64,000 nucleotides of DNA, from assembly GCA_036852015.1 (NCBI GenBank), contig JAANDG010000015.1:590385-654384 (forward strand). The letters are read 5' to 3'. This document shows positions 10,297 through 22,694 of this stretch, in pieces. Every line of letters starts with the position of its first letter. Within the stretch, counting starts at the first letter, position 1. A model generated the notes under the pieces. It had not been told where the DNA came from. It searched no databases and was given only the letters and a program-made list of their open reading frames with translations. The DNA comes from Pelodera strongyloides (lineage: Eukaryota > Nematoda > Chromadorea > Rhabditida > Rhabditidae). Made by a program: the position numbers and the translations under genes.

Positions 10297-12733
10297 TGTC
10301 AAATTCGAAGAAAACTTTTCTGAAGCATAATGTATACAAAGGTGATATCAGGACTCTTTAGTGTGCGTTTTCAAGCACGTATTGATGAATTATTTGTGTT
10401 TTAACGGGTCGGGCGAAAAGCAAAACAAACGCAAAGACAACATAACATAAGAAGCCGTTCACCAGCATTAATCATCCATGGAAATGTATGTAAAAATAAA
10501 ATATTGTAAAGTGAGCGGAAACCATTGAACAGTAGAACATGAGATTGAACTCAACGCGTAATGACCGATTATTAAATTGTTCAAGGTAAATAATATTTCC
10601 TGATATCAAAGACCCCGTCCAGCCACCGAGCGAGCAAAAAGAATAACAATACTATCAATAGAAAAGTATAGAAATAATTTGAACTCAAGAGTCACTCGTG
10701 ATGCATTCATTTTCCTTCTGTACACATACAATTGAAGCGAGAACCCCCCACTATTTGGGCCTACTAAACAGAAAAGAGCGACCTTCAAAAAGAATAGAAA
10801 TTTATAGCTATAGCTAAATAAACCAACAATATCAGTCAATAATAAAGGTAAAGTTGTGACACAAACTAACTGCGCAAGTAATGTGGCTGTTGATAATTCG
10901 AAAATCACGGAAAACCGGAGACCGGTATGGGGTCAAACAGTGCATGAATATAGGAAGGGTAGGCGGATTGACGAAACCGGAATTGTTGTGAGAGGCGGTA
11001 CCGATCAATGCTTGCTGTTTTGTATGCGGAAAATCGTCAAACGAGCGAAGGTATTATACTGAGTGGACCCTCTCTGAAAATGCTGGCTGAGAGGTGGAGC
11101 TATGACTCATACGATGTGTTTCAATAGTGCGCGAAAACACGTGATATGTAGAAGAGTTACCATAGGAGAAATGGTAACTCTCTATAGAGTTACCATTTCT
11201 CCTAATAACTTACAGGAATGGAAACACATGTTACTGTCAACCCGTTCGTGCGTCAGAGAGTGAAGAAAATCATTTGAAAATTTGAAAAAAGAAATGAATT
11301 GTGTGCATTGCGCACCTTTCTTGTGTATGTGTGTGTGGCGGCGATGAGTCATAAGACTCCCATTGCGAAATGCACTAAATAAACAGCATGCGGCATGTCT
11401 CATTTGTTAGTAAAGCGACCCACCAGGCTATATTTAAAGAAAATGACTACGAGCATATATTCAATACTAGCTGATTGAAGATAAATAAACAATGAAGCGA
11501 ACTTAGTTTAATATGTATATGTAGCAACGATCAAGCCAAACCGGTAACAACAATAAGTCACGATATTACAGAAAGCTAGATGATCTATTTACAGAAACGT
11601 TGTAGTATGTGGTTGTAGTATGCGCATCAAAAAAATGTAACAAAACACGAGTGTAAAATAATAATTATTATTAGTTGACAAAATAGTCAAGTAATAAATT
11701 CCTTTCTAAAAGGTGACCACGGTGAACTGATTCCACATGTAGCTCGAAGGACAGTAGTTATTGGCGTTCACAAAAAAAAGCAACGTTAGAAGACTTCAGA
11801 TTAAACAATGCAAAGGCATAAGTTCGACTTAGAGGAATAATGACATTGTCTGGGAGACGGTAGGACTTCTGCAGCACCATTGAATATATCATTTATATTA
11901 GTTGTTTATTTTGTATAGGTTGTTTACACGTAACTCCGAAGGTGGTAGTAAAGATCGTTTGTTTGTAAAGGTCCCTTGTTCGTTGGTGTCCTTACTGCTT
12001 GACATCATAGGGTTCCTTATGGTCATTTACAAAATGCACATTTTTGCCTCATTTTTTTGCCTCATCTATCGACAAATAAAGATGCACTATCAAAATCAGG
12101 CGGCCAAGCGCTATTGTGTGCTGCACCAAAAAAAAAGAAGAGAGGTAATAATGAGCGAGTGAGCGGTCGCTATGACTTTTACTTTTAGGACATATGCAGA
12201 TTGAAATAGTGGGAATCTGGATATAAAGTTATATGTGTTTTGTTTCGCAAACCCGTGTGATCTTCGTAAATACTAGAAGCGCGTTCAATTCACACGTATA
12301 AGTAAATGTTGTTTGCCTCACGTTGCCCAAACGAATGTACAATTTGATAAATGCAAGCAATAAAAACGGTGCTTCTGTACATACGTGCATTTGTTGCTGT
12401 TTCATTGTAGCCATAGTATGCAACCCTCTTTTCCTAATTAACTAATCAGTTACGCAGTATATCACTTCGAACAGATTACCAAGGACATCTGGAGGAGCAA
12501 ATTGTTCAACTGTACAAATGGCAGTTGATACCTTTTGATCGCGTTTGTACTGGACCTTAGGTATATAGGTTATGGTTATTGCTATGTAGGAGTGCTCCAG
12601 TAAAGTAGTCTATTATTCAAAAGTAGTAGCATCTCTCTTGTTTTATGAGTTTCACTCATTCTTCCGAAACAATAATTCGTTTTTACACTTCGATTTCTAT
12701 TTGCTTGGGAGCTTCATTTCAATTGTCTTCCAG
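10297..12733. other. Intergenic, only a short palindrome recognised
   Basis: No exon chain could be built on either strand. The open frame at 11902-12162 has no motif or splice context. A near-perfect hairpin lies at 11164-11205. Confidence 0.45.
11164..11205. repeat. Short perfect palindrome flanked by TA
   Basis: The arm AGGAGAAATGGTAACTCT is followed by a four-base loop (CTAT) and its exact reverse complement AGAGTTACCATTTCTCCT, with TA on the left and right. A further partial copy of the arm (AGAGTTACCAT) lies immediately upstream. It could be a minimal foldback element or a structured RNA. Confidence 0.65.
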
Positions 12734-12743
12734 GAAGGGAACA

Positions 12744-13841
12744 ATGGGTCTGTTCAAAGAAGGAAGTAGTTCTGACTATTACGATACTTTTTATGACGCC
12801 CTAGAAGACGAGATTATACGAACTGGAGGTAAGAAAAACCTCTTCTAGCTATAGCTCTTTTGTATTTATTTTCAATAATGTTGTAGGTTAATGAGCGGTA
12901 AAACTAATACGGCTATTACATTTTAGATTTATACACTACAGTGATGCGGAAGCAAAATGTCAACCGACTAGAAGACTGTATCCAATCTTCTCTTTCGTGC
13001 AATAAGTACTGTGGAATAGGTAAAGGACCAATATTCTAATGGACTTAGGGCACTACAGAGATACTGTATATGCAATTAAAACGCACATGTTCCTTTATTC
13101 CCAATATCATAATTTTGTGTTGAATGTGGTTTTAGAGTGCGCGGTTAGGCCACTTCCCTCGACACCGAGAACATTACTGTCGTGGACTCCACATCGTAAT
13201 GAGGTTGAATTGTGTACATCCTGGATGACCTATCATCAGTTCCTTCGGGAAACTTCACTGCCAAAGATTGGATGGCAACATCGAACGACAGGTTCGTGGA
13301 GTCTTAGTGTACCATTTATAAATATTTTAGTGACGTTGCATATAGATTTCCAAAAAGAAGTACGTGTTCTCAACTTTCAGCCTGACGCGGCTACAATTTT
13401 AAAGCAATTCATTTTCAGAAATGTCTCCAAGTCTGCACTGCCCCTCAGTGTGCACTAGCAATAAGAAAACGCAACGAGACACAGGTTTGTCTTTTTCAAG
13501 GTGTATGTCTATGGTCTGCTAGCCTTTCTAGCAGTACTTTCTACCTCCTATCCTGCAGTTTCTTAACAGTGGTTTGCTTAGGAACACCCTTTGTGCTATT
13601 TGATGGTGAGATCCTGGAGGACCGATCTGGCTCGCATTCTTCTTTCAACGATAAGGCTTCTGAGACTTCAAGTCAATTCTTTGAATGCAATCCAAATATG
13701 TTGAAGCCAGAGAAACAGAAACCTGGTATAATCAAAAGGCTAACGAAGTTGATGAATATGTTCAGCAAGCATTTAAAAACGAATCCAATGCCAAAGAAAC
13801 TCAAAAATGTGGAAGTCCAACAACTAACAATAAGGGAATAA
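12744..13841 (+). CDS. Unknown 219-aa protein, five exons, all introns phase 1
   Basis: Exons 12744-12828, 12927-13019, 13136-13291, 13419-13484, 13582-13841; the sum is 660 nt with a stop. The start lies 10 nt after TCTTCCAG, a likely trans-splice acceptor. I do not recognise the family. The N-terminus is acidic and tyrosine-rich (SSSDYYDTFYDALEDEIIRT). The middle has seven cysteines in two clusters (DCIQSSLSCNKYCGIEC and a later CPSVC). The C-terminus is lysine-rich with amphipathic character (IIKRLTKLMNMFSKHLK). There is no signal peptide or membrane segment. All four introns interrupt codons after the first base, and every junction gives an open frame, which is the main support for the model. 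The stop codon overlaps a possible AATAAA at 13837-13842. Confidence 0.6.
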
Positions 13842-14615
13842 ACATATTTTTTGCATATTATCACATATGTATGGTATCTGCAACTGTAAGATATTTATGA
13901 TAAAGGAAAATAGCCAAGTCGTATCAACACGACAATACAAGCATTAGCAAGGGATACCAAAACGTTTTCTTTTCTGTGGCTGCCTGCCACAGAAACTTTC
14001 TGTAAATATTCTCGTGTAGTGTCAATATTCGATGCGAAAGAGGATCCGTAGAAGCTGAAACAAACGTAGATCACACATCAATCAAATTTTAACTTGCACG
14101 GCTTTATTAGTGTTGACTAGTAGCTGGATTGCAAAGCACGTAACTTCTGGAGTGAATTGACAACGACCCGGATTCTGCTTGAAACTTTCATTATATGCGC
14201 ACAGGACTTAGACTGCATACATTATATTTAATTGTTTGGATGCTTGTTACTAAAGAACAAAGTATTTACAATAAGTGCTATGTCACAGCGATTGCCATAG
14301 AAAAAAATCTTTCCCAATACTTGACTGTCCGGCTCCTCTGAGCAGTTTACTTGCATTTTTGTTGAAACAATGTGTTGGCCGTTATATTTATTTATCAAAA
14401 CGTCTATAAAGTTACTTCTTATGAATTATTTTCTACAATATTGTTTTATTTCTGTAATTTCCATCCGTTACTTCATGAATTAGTTTCTAAAATATTGTTT
14501 TATTTCTGTAATTTCCATCCAATGTGGAGGTGTGCGTAAAGCTAATATATGTCTTTAAATGTGTTTATATATTACATTCAGAAAACAAGGAAAAAACCTC
14601 ATAAACCTCCTTTTG

Positions 14616-14709
14616 CCTTAGTTACCGCACTATGATCGCTGCGGCCTTCGTGGCTCCGCGGCTACAAACTACAAAACGTCCCGCAGCGAACGGAGTACGG
14701 TAGCTAAGG
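14616..14709. repeat. GC-rich hairpin module in array unit 1
   Basis: CCTTAGTTACCGCACTATGA with TCGCTGCGG pairs imperfectly with CCGCAGCGAACGGAGTACGG followed by TAGCTAAGG. The loop region (about 35 nt) contains CCGCGG. Equivalent modules occur at 16110-16205, 17609-17704, 20013-20106 and 21970-22063. It is a strikingly GC-rich island in AT-rich units and is strongly conserved among units. It may be a small foldback element or a structured RNA; the sequence alone does not decide. Confidence 0.7.
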
Positions 14710-17700
14710 TCTTGCACTTTGCCAAAAGAGGACGTTTTGGTTTCGTCTCGTTCTATTTTATTTTTTATCGTAAAATTATTGACTAGCTTTCGTTTACTTA
14801 TACATACTGAACCCTTTAACCCAAATGTGCGAGCTTTTTACAAACGCGTTTCGTTCGTGTTTTTGCTTGTTTTATATGTATTAAACCTGCCTTTTTGTCT
14901 TTCCGACTCTTCGGAGCATTTTACTTGGTATTTTTTTTGTAAAATAATCTAATATTATAGTCATTGAGCATATTTCGTTCACATATACATTACCGGACTT
15001 TTGCATTTAGTGTGAATTTTTGGAACAGATCTTTTTGGAACACAAGTCAGATGCTGCGGTTTTGATTACCTCATTTTTTTCTCAACTGTTTGGCTTTGTT
15101 TTCTGCTTCTTTTTTAGTTATTTTTAATTATTATCGGTTTCCTGAAGCAATTATTTTTATATAATGGGGGAAACTGCACATGTTACCCTTGCAAGTCTGA
15201 TTTTCCATTCATAGCCAAGCCGCATCAACACGACAATACAAACATGAGGAAGGGATACCAAAAGGTTCTTTTTTCCCGTGGCTGCCTGCCACTAAAACTT
15301 TCTGTAAATATTCTCGTGTAGTGTCATTATTCTGCAAAGTTACCATACTTGTAAGCAAAATACGGCAATTTTTACCATACAGTGAAACAACCCTATCTAA
15401 CTGGAGAGAAACCACATCGTGAGTTGGTTCGTGAACATTATTTTCCCTCCATTGCTCCTGCGACCATCGTTCCCCTTTATTATTGGGAAGGGGAATATAT
15501 GTATCAGATTGACAGTCATCATCATCATACGTTTGATTAAACTCCTTTTAAAGGCTCAGGCCCACGAATAGAAAATCTTCTCAATTTTCTCCCAAATTTC
15601 TCGAACTTGGCTGTGAAAACCGTTTAGCACAATATGCACAATTGAGAGGGATATTTACGAAAGAGGATCCTTAGAAGCGGAAAATGCGTTTCTGAGCCCG
15701 AAATACAATGCACTGCAGAGTGAAATGCTGTTTAATAATGATTGAATGAATGTTAACATATTTTTTTCTCAACCCTGACACCCGTTTCTGGCTATTTTTG
15801 GGTGCTGGGTACGTTAAATAGCTGTGGAGCTTCTTCCGCCAATTTCTTTCCCAAGGGTTTTCACGGCCACGTTGGAGTAATCCGGGAGTTTTTCACGCAT
15901 TGGGGAAAACTTCTTGTGCTTGGGCTGAATTATTTTCTGCAATATTGTTTTATTTCTGTAATTTCCATCCGTTACTTCTTATGAATTAGTTTCTAAAATA
16001 TTGTTTTATTTCTGTAATTTCCATCCAATGTGGAGGTGTGCGTAAAGCTATGTCTTTAAATGTGTTTATATATTACATTTAGAAAACAAGGGAAAAAAAC
16101 CTCATTTTGCCTTATTTACCGCACTATGATCGCTGCGAGGCCTTCGTGGCTCCGCGGCTACAAACTACAAAACGTCCCGCAGCGAACGGAGTACGGTAGC
16201 TAAGGTCTTGCCCTTTGCCAAAAGAGGACGTTTTGGTTTCGTCTCGTTCTATTTTATTTTTTATCGTAAAATTATTGACTAGCTTTCGTTTACTTATACA
16301 TACTGAACCCTTTAACCCAAATGTGCGAGCATTTTACAAACGCATATTTCGTTCGTGTTTTTGCTTGTTTTACATGTATTAAACCTGCCTCTTTGTCTTT
16401 CCGACTCTTCGGAGCATTTTACTTGGTATTTTTTTTGTAAAATAATCTAATATTATAGTCATTGAGCATATTTCGTTCACATATACATTACCGGACTTTT
16501 GCATTTAGTGTGAATTTTTGGAACAGATCTTTTTGGAACACAAGTCAGATGCTGCGGTTTTGATTACCTCATTTTTTTCTCAACTGTTTGGCTTTGTTTT
16601 CTGCTTCTTTTTTAGTTATTTTTAATTATTATCGGTTTCCTGAAGCAATTATTTTTATATAATGGGGGAAACTGCACATGTTACCCTTGCAAGTCTGATT
16701 TTCCATTCATAGCCAAGCCGCATCAACACGACAATACAAACATGAGGAAGGGATACCAAAAGGTTCTTTTTTCCCGTGGCTGCCTGCCACTAAAACTTTC
16801 TGTAAATATTCTCGTGTAGTGTCATTATTCTGCAAAGTTACCATACTTGTAAGCAAAATCCGGCAATTTTTACCATACGGTGAAACAACCCTATCTAACT
16901 GGAGAGAAACCACATCCGTGAGTTGGTTCGTGAACATTATTTTCCCTCCATTGCTCCTGCGACCGATCGTTCCCCTTTATTATTGGGAAGGGGAATATAT
17001 GTATCAGATTGACAGTCATCATCATCATACGTTTGATTAAACTCCTTTTAAAGGCTCAGGCCCACGAATAGAAAATCTTCTCAATTTTCTCCCAAATTTC
17101 TCGAACTTGGCTGTGAAAACCGTTTAGCACAATATGCACAATTGAGAGGGATATTTACGAAAGAGGATCCTTAGAAGCGGAAAATGCGTTTCTGAGCCCG
17201 AAATACAGGCATTGCAGAGTGAAATGCTGTTTAATAATGATTGAATGAATGTTAACATATTTTTTTCTCAACCCTGACACCCGTTTCTGGCTATTTTTGG
17301 GTGCTGGGTACGTTAAATAGCTGTGGAGCTTCTTCCGCCAATTTCTTTCCCAAGGGTTTTCACGGCCACGTTGGAGTAATCCGGGAGTTTTTCACGCATT
17401 GGGGAAAACTTCTTGTGCTTGGGCTGAATTATTTTCTGCAATATTGTTTTATTTCTGTAATTTCCATCCGTTACTTCTTATGAATTAGTTTCTAAAATAT
17501 TGTTGTATTTCTGTAATTTCCATCCAATGTGGTAGTGTGCGTAAAGCTATGTCTTTAAATGTGTTTATATATTACATTTAGAAAACAAGGGAAAAAAACC
17601 TCCTTTTGCCTTATTTACCGCACTATGATCGCTGCGAGGCCTTCGTGGCTCCGCGGCTACAAACTACAAAACGTCCCGCAGCGAACGGAGTACGGTAGCT

Positions 17701-17880
17701 AAGGTCTTGCCCTTTGCCAAAAGAGGACGTTTTGGTTTCGTCTCGTTCTATTTTATTTTTTATCGTAAAATTATTGACTAGCTTTCGTTTACTTATACAT
17801 ACTGAACCCTTTAACCCAAATGTGCGAGCATTTTACAAACGCATATTTCGTTCGTGTTTTGCTTGTTTTACATGTATTAA

Positions 17881-18234
17881 AGGGATCGGCTCACCTTAAA
17901 TCGTGTCTGTTTTTTCTGTTTCTTTATTTTCTATAAGGGATAATAAAAATTTGGAATACAAAAAGTAGTGTTATATTTCAATACTCACGAAGATATTAGG
18001 TGATAAAGTGGTGGATCGATCGGCCCGAAATGAAAAAGTGTTAATTGTCCCATACAAACAAGGCAGGGCAATTACACTTTTTCATTTCGGGCCGATCGAT
18101 CCACCACTTTATCACCTAATATCTTCGTGAGTATTGAAATATAACACTACTTTTTGTATTCCAAATTTTTATTATCCCTTATAGAAAATAAAGAAACAAA
18201 AAAAACAGGCACAATTTAAGGTGAGCTGATCCCT
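17881..18234. mobile_element. TTAA-flanked foldback element (piggyBac-type MITE) inserted in array unit 3
   Basis: This 354-bp near-perfect palindrome has ends AGGGATCGGCTCACCTTAAA and (reverse) AGGGATCAGCTCACCTTAAA, arms of about 165 bp and a loop of about 20 bp. TTAA is duplicated at 17877-17880 and 18235-18238. The other array units read ATGTATTAAACCTGCC without interruption at this spot, giving the empty site with a single TTAA. TTAA target duplication is the hallmark of piggyBac-family transposition. There is no transposase gene, so the element is non-autonomous. Confidence 0.9.
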
Positions 18235-18902
18235 TTAAACCTGCCTCTTTGTCTTTCCGACTCTTCGGAGCATTTTACTTGGTATTTTTTTTGTAAAATA
18301 ATTTTACATTACAGTCATTGAGCATATTTCGTTCACATATACATTACCGCACTTTTGCATTTAGTGTGAATTTTTGGAACACATCTTTTTGGAACACAAG
18401 CCAGATGCTGCTTGATTACCTCATTTTTTTCTCAACTGTTTGGCTTTGTCTTCTGCTTCTTTTTTTAGTTATTGATTTAATTATTATCGGTTTCCTGAAG
18501 CAATTATTTTTATATAATGGGGGAAACTGCACATGTTACCCATGCAAGTCTGATTTTCCATTCATAGCCAAGCCGCATCAACACGACAATACAAACATGA
18601 GGAAGGGATACCAAAAGGTTCTTTTTTCCCGTGGCTGCCTGCCACTAAAACTTTCTGTAAACATTCTCGGGTAGTGTCATTATTCGGCAAAGTTACCATA
18701 CTTGTAAGCAAAATCCGGCAATTTTTACCATACAGTGAAACAACCCTATCTAACTGGAGAGAAACCACATCCGTGAGTTGGTTCGTGAACATTATTTTCC
18801 CTCCATTGCTCCTGCGACCATCGTTCCCCTTTATTATTGGGAAGGGGAATATATGTATCAGATTGACAGTCATCATCATACGTTTGATTAAACTCCTTTT
18901 AA

Positions 18903-19283
18903 AGGCTCAGGCCCACGAATAGAAAATCTTCTCAATTTTCTCCCAAATTTCTCGAACTTGGCTGTGAAAACCGTTTAGCACAATATGCACAATTGAGAGG
19001 GATATTTGCGAAAGAGAATCCTTAGAAGCGGAAAATGCGTTTCTGAGCCCGAAATACAGTGCATTGCAGAGTGAAATGCTGTTTAATAATGATTGAATAA
19101 ATGTTAACATATTTTTTTTCTCAACCCTGACACCCGTTTCTGGCTATTTTTGGGTGCTGGGTACGTTAAATAGCTGTGGAGCTTCTTCCGCCAATTTCTT
19201 TCCCAAGGGTTTTCACGGCCACGTTGGAGTAATCCGGGAGTTTTTCACGCATTGGGGAAAACTTCTTGTGCTTGGGCTGAGCC
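18903..19283. mobile_element. TTAA-type foldback element embedded in array unit 4
   Basis: After TTAA the left end reads AGGCTCAGGCCCACG. The right end reads GTGCTTGGGCTGAGCCT followed by TTGA, a one-base variant of TTAA. The two ends are diverged inverted repeats (AAGGCTCAG..CCCA, then GTGGCYGTGAAAACC further in). Copies lie at about 15552 and 17052 (right end deleted) and 20940-21306. It was part of the unit before the array amplified. Confidence 0.65.
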
Positions 19284-22200
19284 TTTGAAGGCACCAGAAA
19301 TAGAGGGTGTTGTGTATAATTGCCGTATGTATTGTGTCGTTGTCTAGGCACTTCAGTTAGGTTATGGTTTAGAATTTTACTCCTTTGGTAAAGTATATTC
19401 TTGTCTGCATTTTTTCCTTCAATTCATAAATCGCTACTAATCCAAACTATTAGATGGGATAGAGACGTAGATCACCCATCAATTAAATTTTAACTTGCAC
19501 TGCTTTATTAGTGTTGACTAGTGCCTGGAGTGCAAAGCACGTAACTTCTGGAGTGAATTGACAACGACCTGGATTCTGCTTGAAACTTTCATTATATGCG
19601 CACAACAATGACACTGCATACATTCTATATAATTGTTTGGATGCGTGTTACTAAAGAACAAAGTATTTAGTGCTATGTCACAGCGATTGCCATAGAAAAA
19701 AATCTTTTCCAACTCTTGACTGTCCGGCTCCTCTGAGCAGTTTACTTGCATTTTTGTTGAAACAATGTGTTGGCCGTTATATTTATTCATCAAAACGTTT
19801 ATATAGTTGCTTCTTATGAATTATTTTCTACAATATTGTTTTATTTCTGTAATTTCCATCCGTTACTTCTTATGAATTAGTTTCTAAAATATTGTTTTAT
19901 TTCTGTAATTTCCATCCAATGTGGAGGAGTGCGTAAAGCTAATATATGTCTTTAAATGTGTTTAGATATTACATTTAGAAAACAAGGAAAAAACCTCATA
20001 AACCTCCTTTTGCCTTAGTTACCGCACTATGATCGCTGCGGCCTTCGTGGCTCCGCGGCTACAAACTACAAAACGTCCCGCAGCGAACGGAGTACGGTAG
20101 CTAAGGTCTTCACCTTGTCAAGAAGGAGGTTTTGGTTTCGTCTTGTTCTATTTTATTTTTCTCGTAAAATTAATATGTAGCTTTCGTTTACTTATACATA
20201 CTGAACCCTTTAACCCAAAAGTGCAAGATTTTTACAAACGCATGTTTCGTTCGTGTTTTTGCTTGTTTTATATGTATTAAACCTGCCTTTTTGTCTTTCC
20301 GACTCTTCGGAGCATTTTACTTGGTATTTTTTTTGTAAAATAATCTAATATTATAGTCATTGAGCATATTTCGTTCACATATACATTACCGCACTTTTGC
20401 ATTTAGTGTGAATTTTTGTAACACATCTTTTTGGAACACAAGTCAGATGCTGCGGTTTTGATTACCTCATTTTTTTTCTCATTTGTTTGGCTTTGTCTTC
20501 TGCTTCTTTTTTTTAGTTATTGATTTAATTATTATCGGTTTCCTGAAGCAATTATTTTTATGTAATGAGGGAAACTGCACATGTTACCCTTGCAAGTCTG
20601 ATTTTCCATTCATAGCCAAGCCGCATCAACACGATAATACAAGCATTAGCAAGGGATACCAAAATGTTCTTTTTTCCAGTGGCTGCCTGCCACAAAAACT
20701 TTCTGTAAATATTCTCGTGTAGTGTCATTATTCGGCAAAGTTACCATACTTGTAAGCAAAATCCGGCAATTTTTACCATACAGTGAAACAACCCTATCTA
20801 ACTGGAGAGAAACCACATCCGTGAATTGGTTCGTGAACATTATTTTCCCTCCATTGCTCCTGCGACCGATCGTTCCCCTTTATTATTGGGAAGAGGAATA
20901 TATGCATCATCATCATACGTATGATTAAACTCCTTTTAAAGTCTCAGGCCCACGAATAGAAAATCTTCCCAAATTTCTCGAACTTGGCTGTGAAAACCCT
21001 TTTGCACAATATGCACAATTGAGAAGGATATTTGCGAAAGAGAATCCTTAGAAGCTGCAAATGCGTTTCTGAGCCTGAAATACAGTGCATTGCAGAGTGA
21101 AATGCTGTTTATATTGATTGAATCAATGTTAACATATTTTTTTCAACCCTGACGCCCGTTTCTGGCCATTTTTGCGTGCTGGGTACGTTAAATAGCTGTG
21201 CAGCTTCTTTCGCGAATTTCTTTCGCAAGGTTTTTCACAGCCACGTTGGAGCAATCCGGGAGTTTTTCACGCATTGGGGAAAACTTCTTGTGCTTGGGCT
21301 GAGCCTTTGAAGGCACCAGAAATAGAGGGTGTTGTGTGTAATTGCCGTATTGGTCGTTATCTAGGCACTTCAGTTAGGTTATGGTTTAGAATTTTACTCC
21401 TTTGGTAAAATATATTCTTGTCTGCATTTTTTCCTTCAATTCATAAATCGCTACTAATCCAAACTATTAGATGGGATAGAGACGTAGATCACCCATCAAT
21501 TAAATTTTAACTTGCACTGCTTTATTAGTGTTGACTAGTACCTGGATTGCAAAGCACGTAACTTCTGGAGTGAATTGACAACAACCTGGATTCTGCTTGA
21601 AACTTTCATTATATGCGCACAACAATGACACTGCATACATTCTATATAATTGTTTGGATGCGTGTTACTAAAGAACAAAGTATTTAGTGCTATGTCACAG
21701 CGATTGCCATAGAAAAAAATCTTTCCCAACTCTTGACTGTCCGGCTCCTCTGAGCAGTTTACTTGCATTTTTGTTGAAACAATGTGTTGGCCGTTATATT
21801 TATTCATCAAAACGTTTATATAGTTGCTTCTTATGAATTATTTTCTACTATGTTTTATTTTAATTTCCATCCAAATGTGGAGGTGTGCGTAAAGCTAATA
21901 TATGTCTTTAAATGTGTTTATATATTACATTTAGAAAACAAGGAAAAAAACCTCATAAACCTCCTTTTGCCTTAGTTACCGCACTATGATCGCTGCGGCC
22001 TTCGTGGCTCCGCGGCTACAAACTACAAAACGTCCCGCAGCGAACGGAGTACGGTAGCTAAGGTCTTCACCTTGTCAAGAAGGAGGTTTTGGTTTCGTCT
22101 TGTTCTATTTTATTTTTCTCGTAAAATTATTAAGTAGCTTTCGTTTACTTATACATACTGAACCCTTTAACCCAAATGTGCGAGCTTTTTACAAACGCAT

Positions 22201-22694
22201 GTTTCGTTCGTGTTTTTGCTTGTTTTATATGTATTAAACCTGCCTTTTTGTCTTTCCGACTCTTCGGAGCATTTTACTTGGTATTTTTTTTTGTAAAATA
22301 ATCTAATATTATAGTCATTGAGCATATTTCGTTCACATATACATTACCGCACTTTTGCATTTAGTGTGAATTTTTGTAACACATCTTTTTGGAACACAAG
22401 TCAGATGCTGCGGTTTTGATTACCTCATTTTTTTCTCATTTGTTTGGCTTTGTCTTCTGCTTCTTTTTTTAGTTATTGATTTAATTATTATCGGTTTCCT
22501 GAAGCAATTATTTTTATGTAATAAGGGAAACTGCACATGTTACCCTTGCAAGTCTGATTTTCCTTTTGTGGGAGCAGTGAAAGTAGTTACCCAAAATTTC
22601 TTTCCGCAATCTCGATCTTTCAGATTGAGCTTGAGGGAAATATGTGTAGTTTCTTTTTTAATTACTTTATGAGTATAATAGAAATATTCTTCAG

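Larger units (their letters stand above)
13908..22563. repeat. Tandem array of five long units (satellite-like)
   Basis: Anchored on AGCCAAGYCGYATCAACACG, units begin at about 13912, 15213, 16711, 18566 and 20614 and the array breaks off at about 22563. Spacings are about 1301, 1498, 1855 (including a 354-bp inserted element), 2048 and 1950 bp. Sister units are highly similar over most of their length. They differ mainly by large internal deletions: units 2 and 3 lack a block of roughly 540 bp that units 4 and 5 keep, and unit 1 lacks most of the embedded TTAA element. No unit has a long open frame; all frames in it are short and shared by position, so the array is non-coding. It lies exactly between two genes whose introns are all phase 1. 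Confidence 0.9.

Noticed and set aside
14719..22000. Repeated short open frames in the array (for example at 14719, 16707, 18318, 20483)
   Set aside because: They recur only because the units repeat. They are interrupted differently in each unit and contain no recognisable motif.
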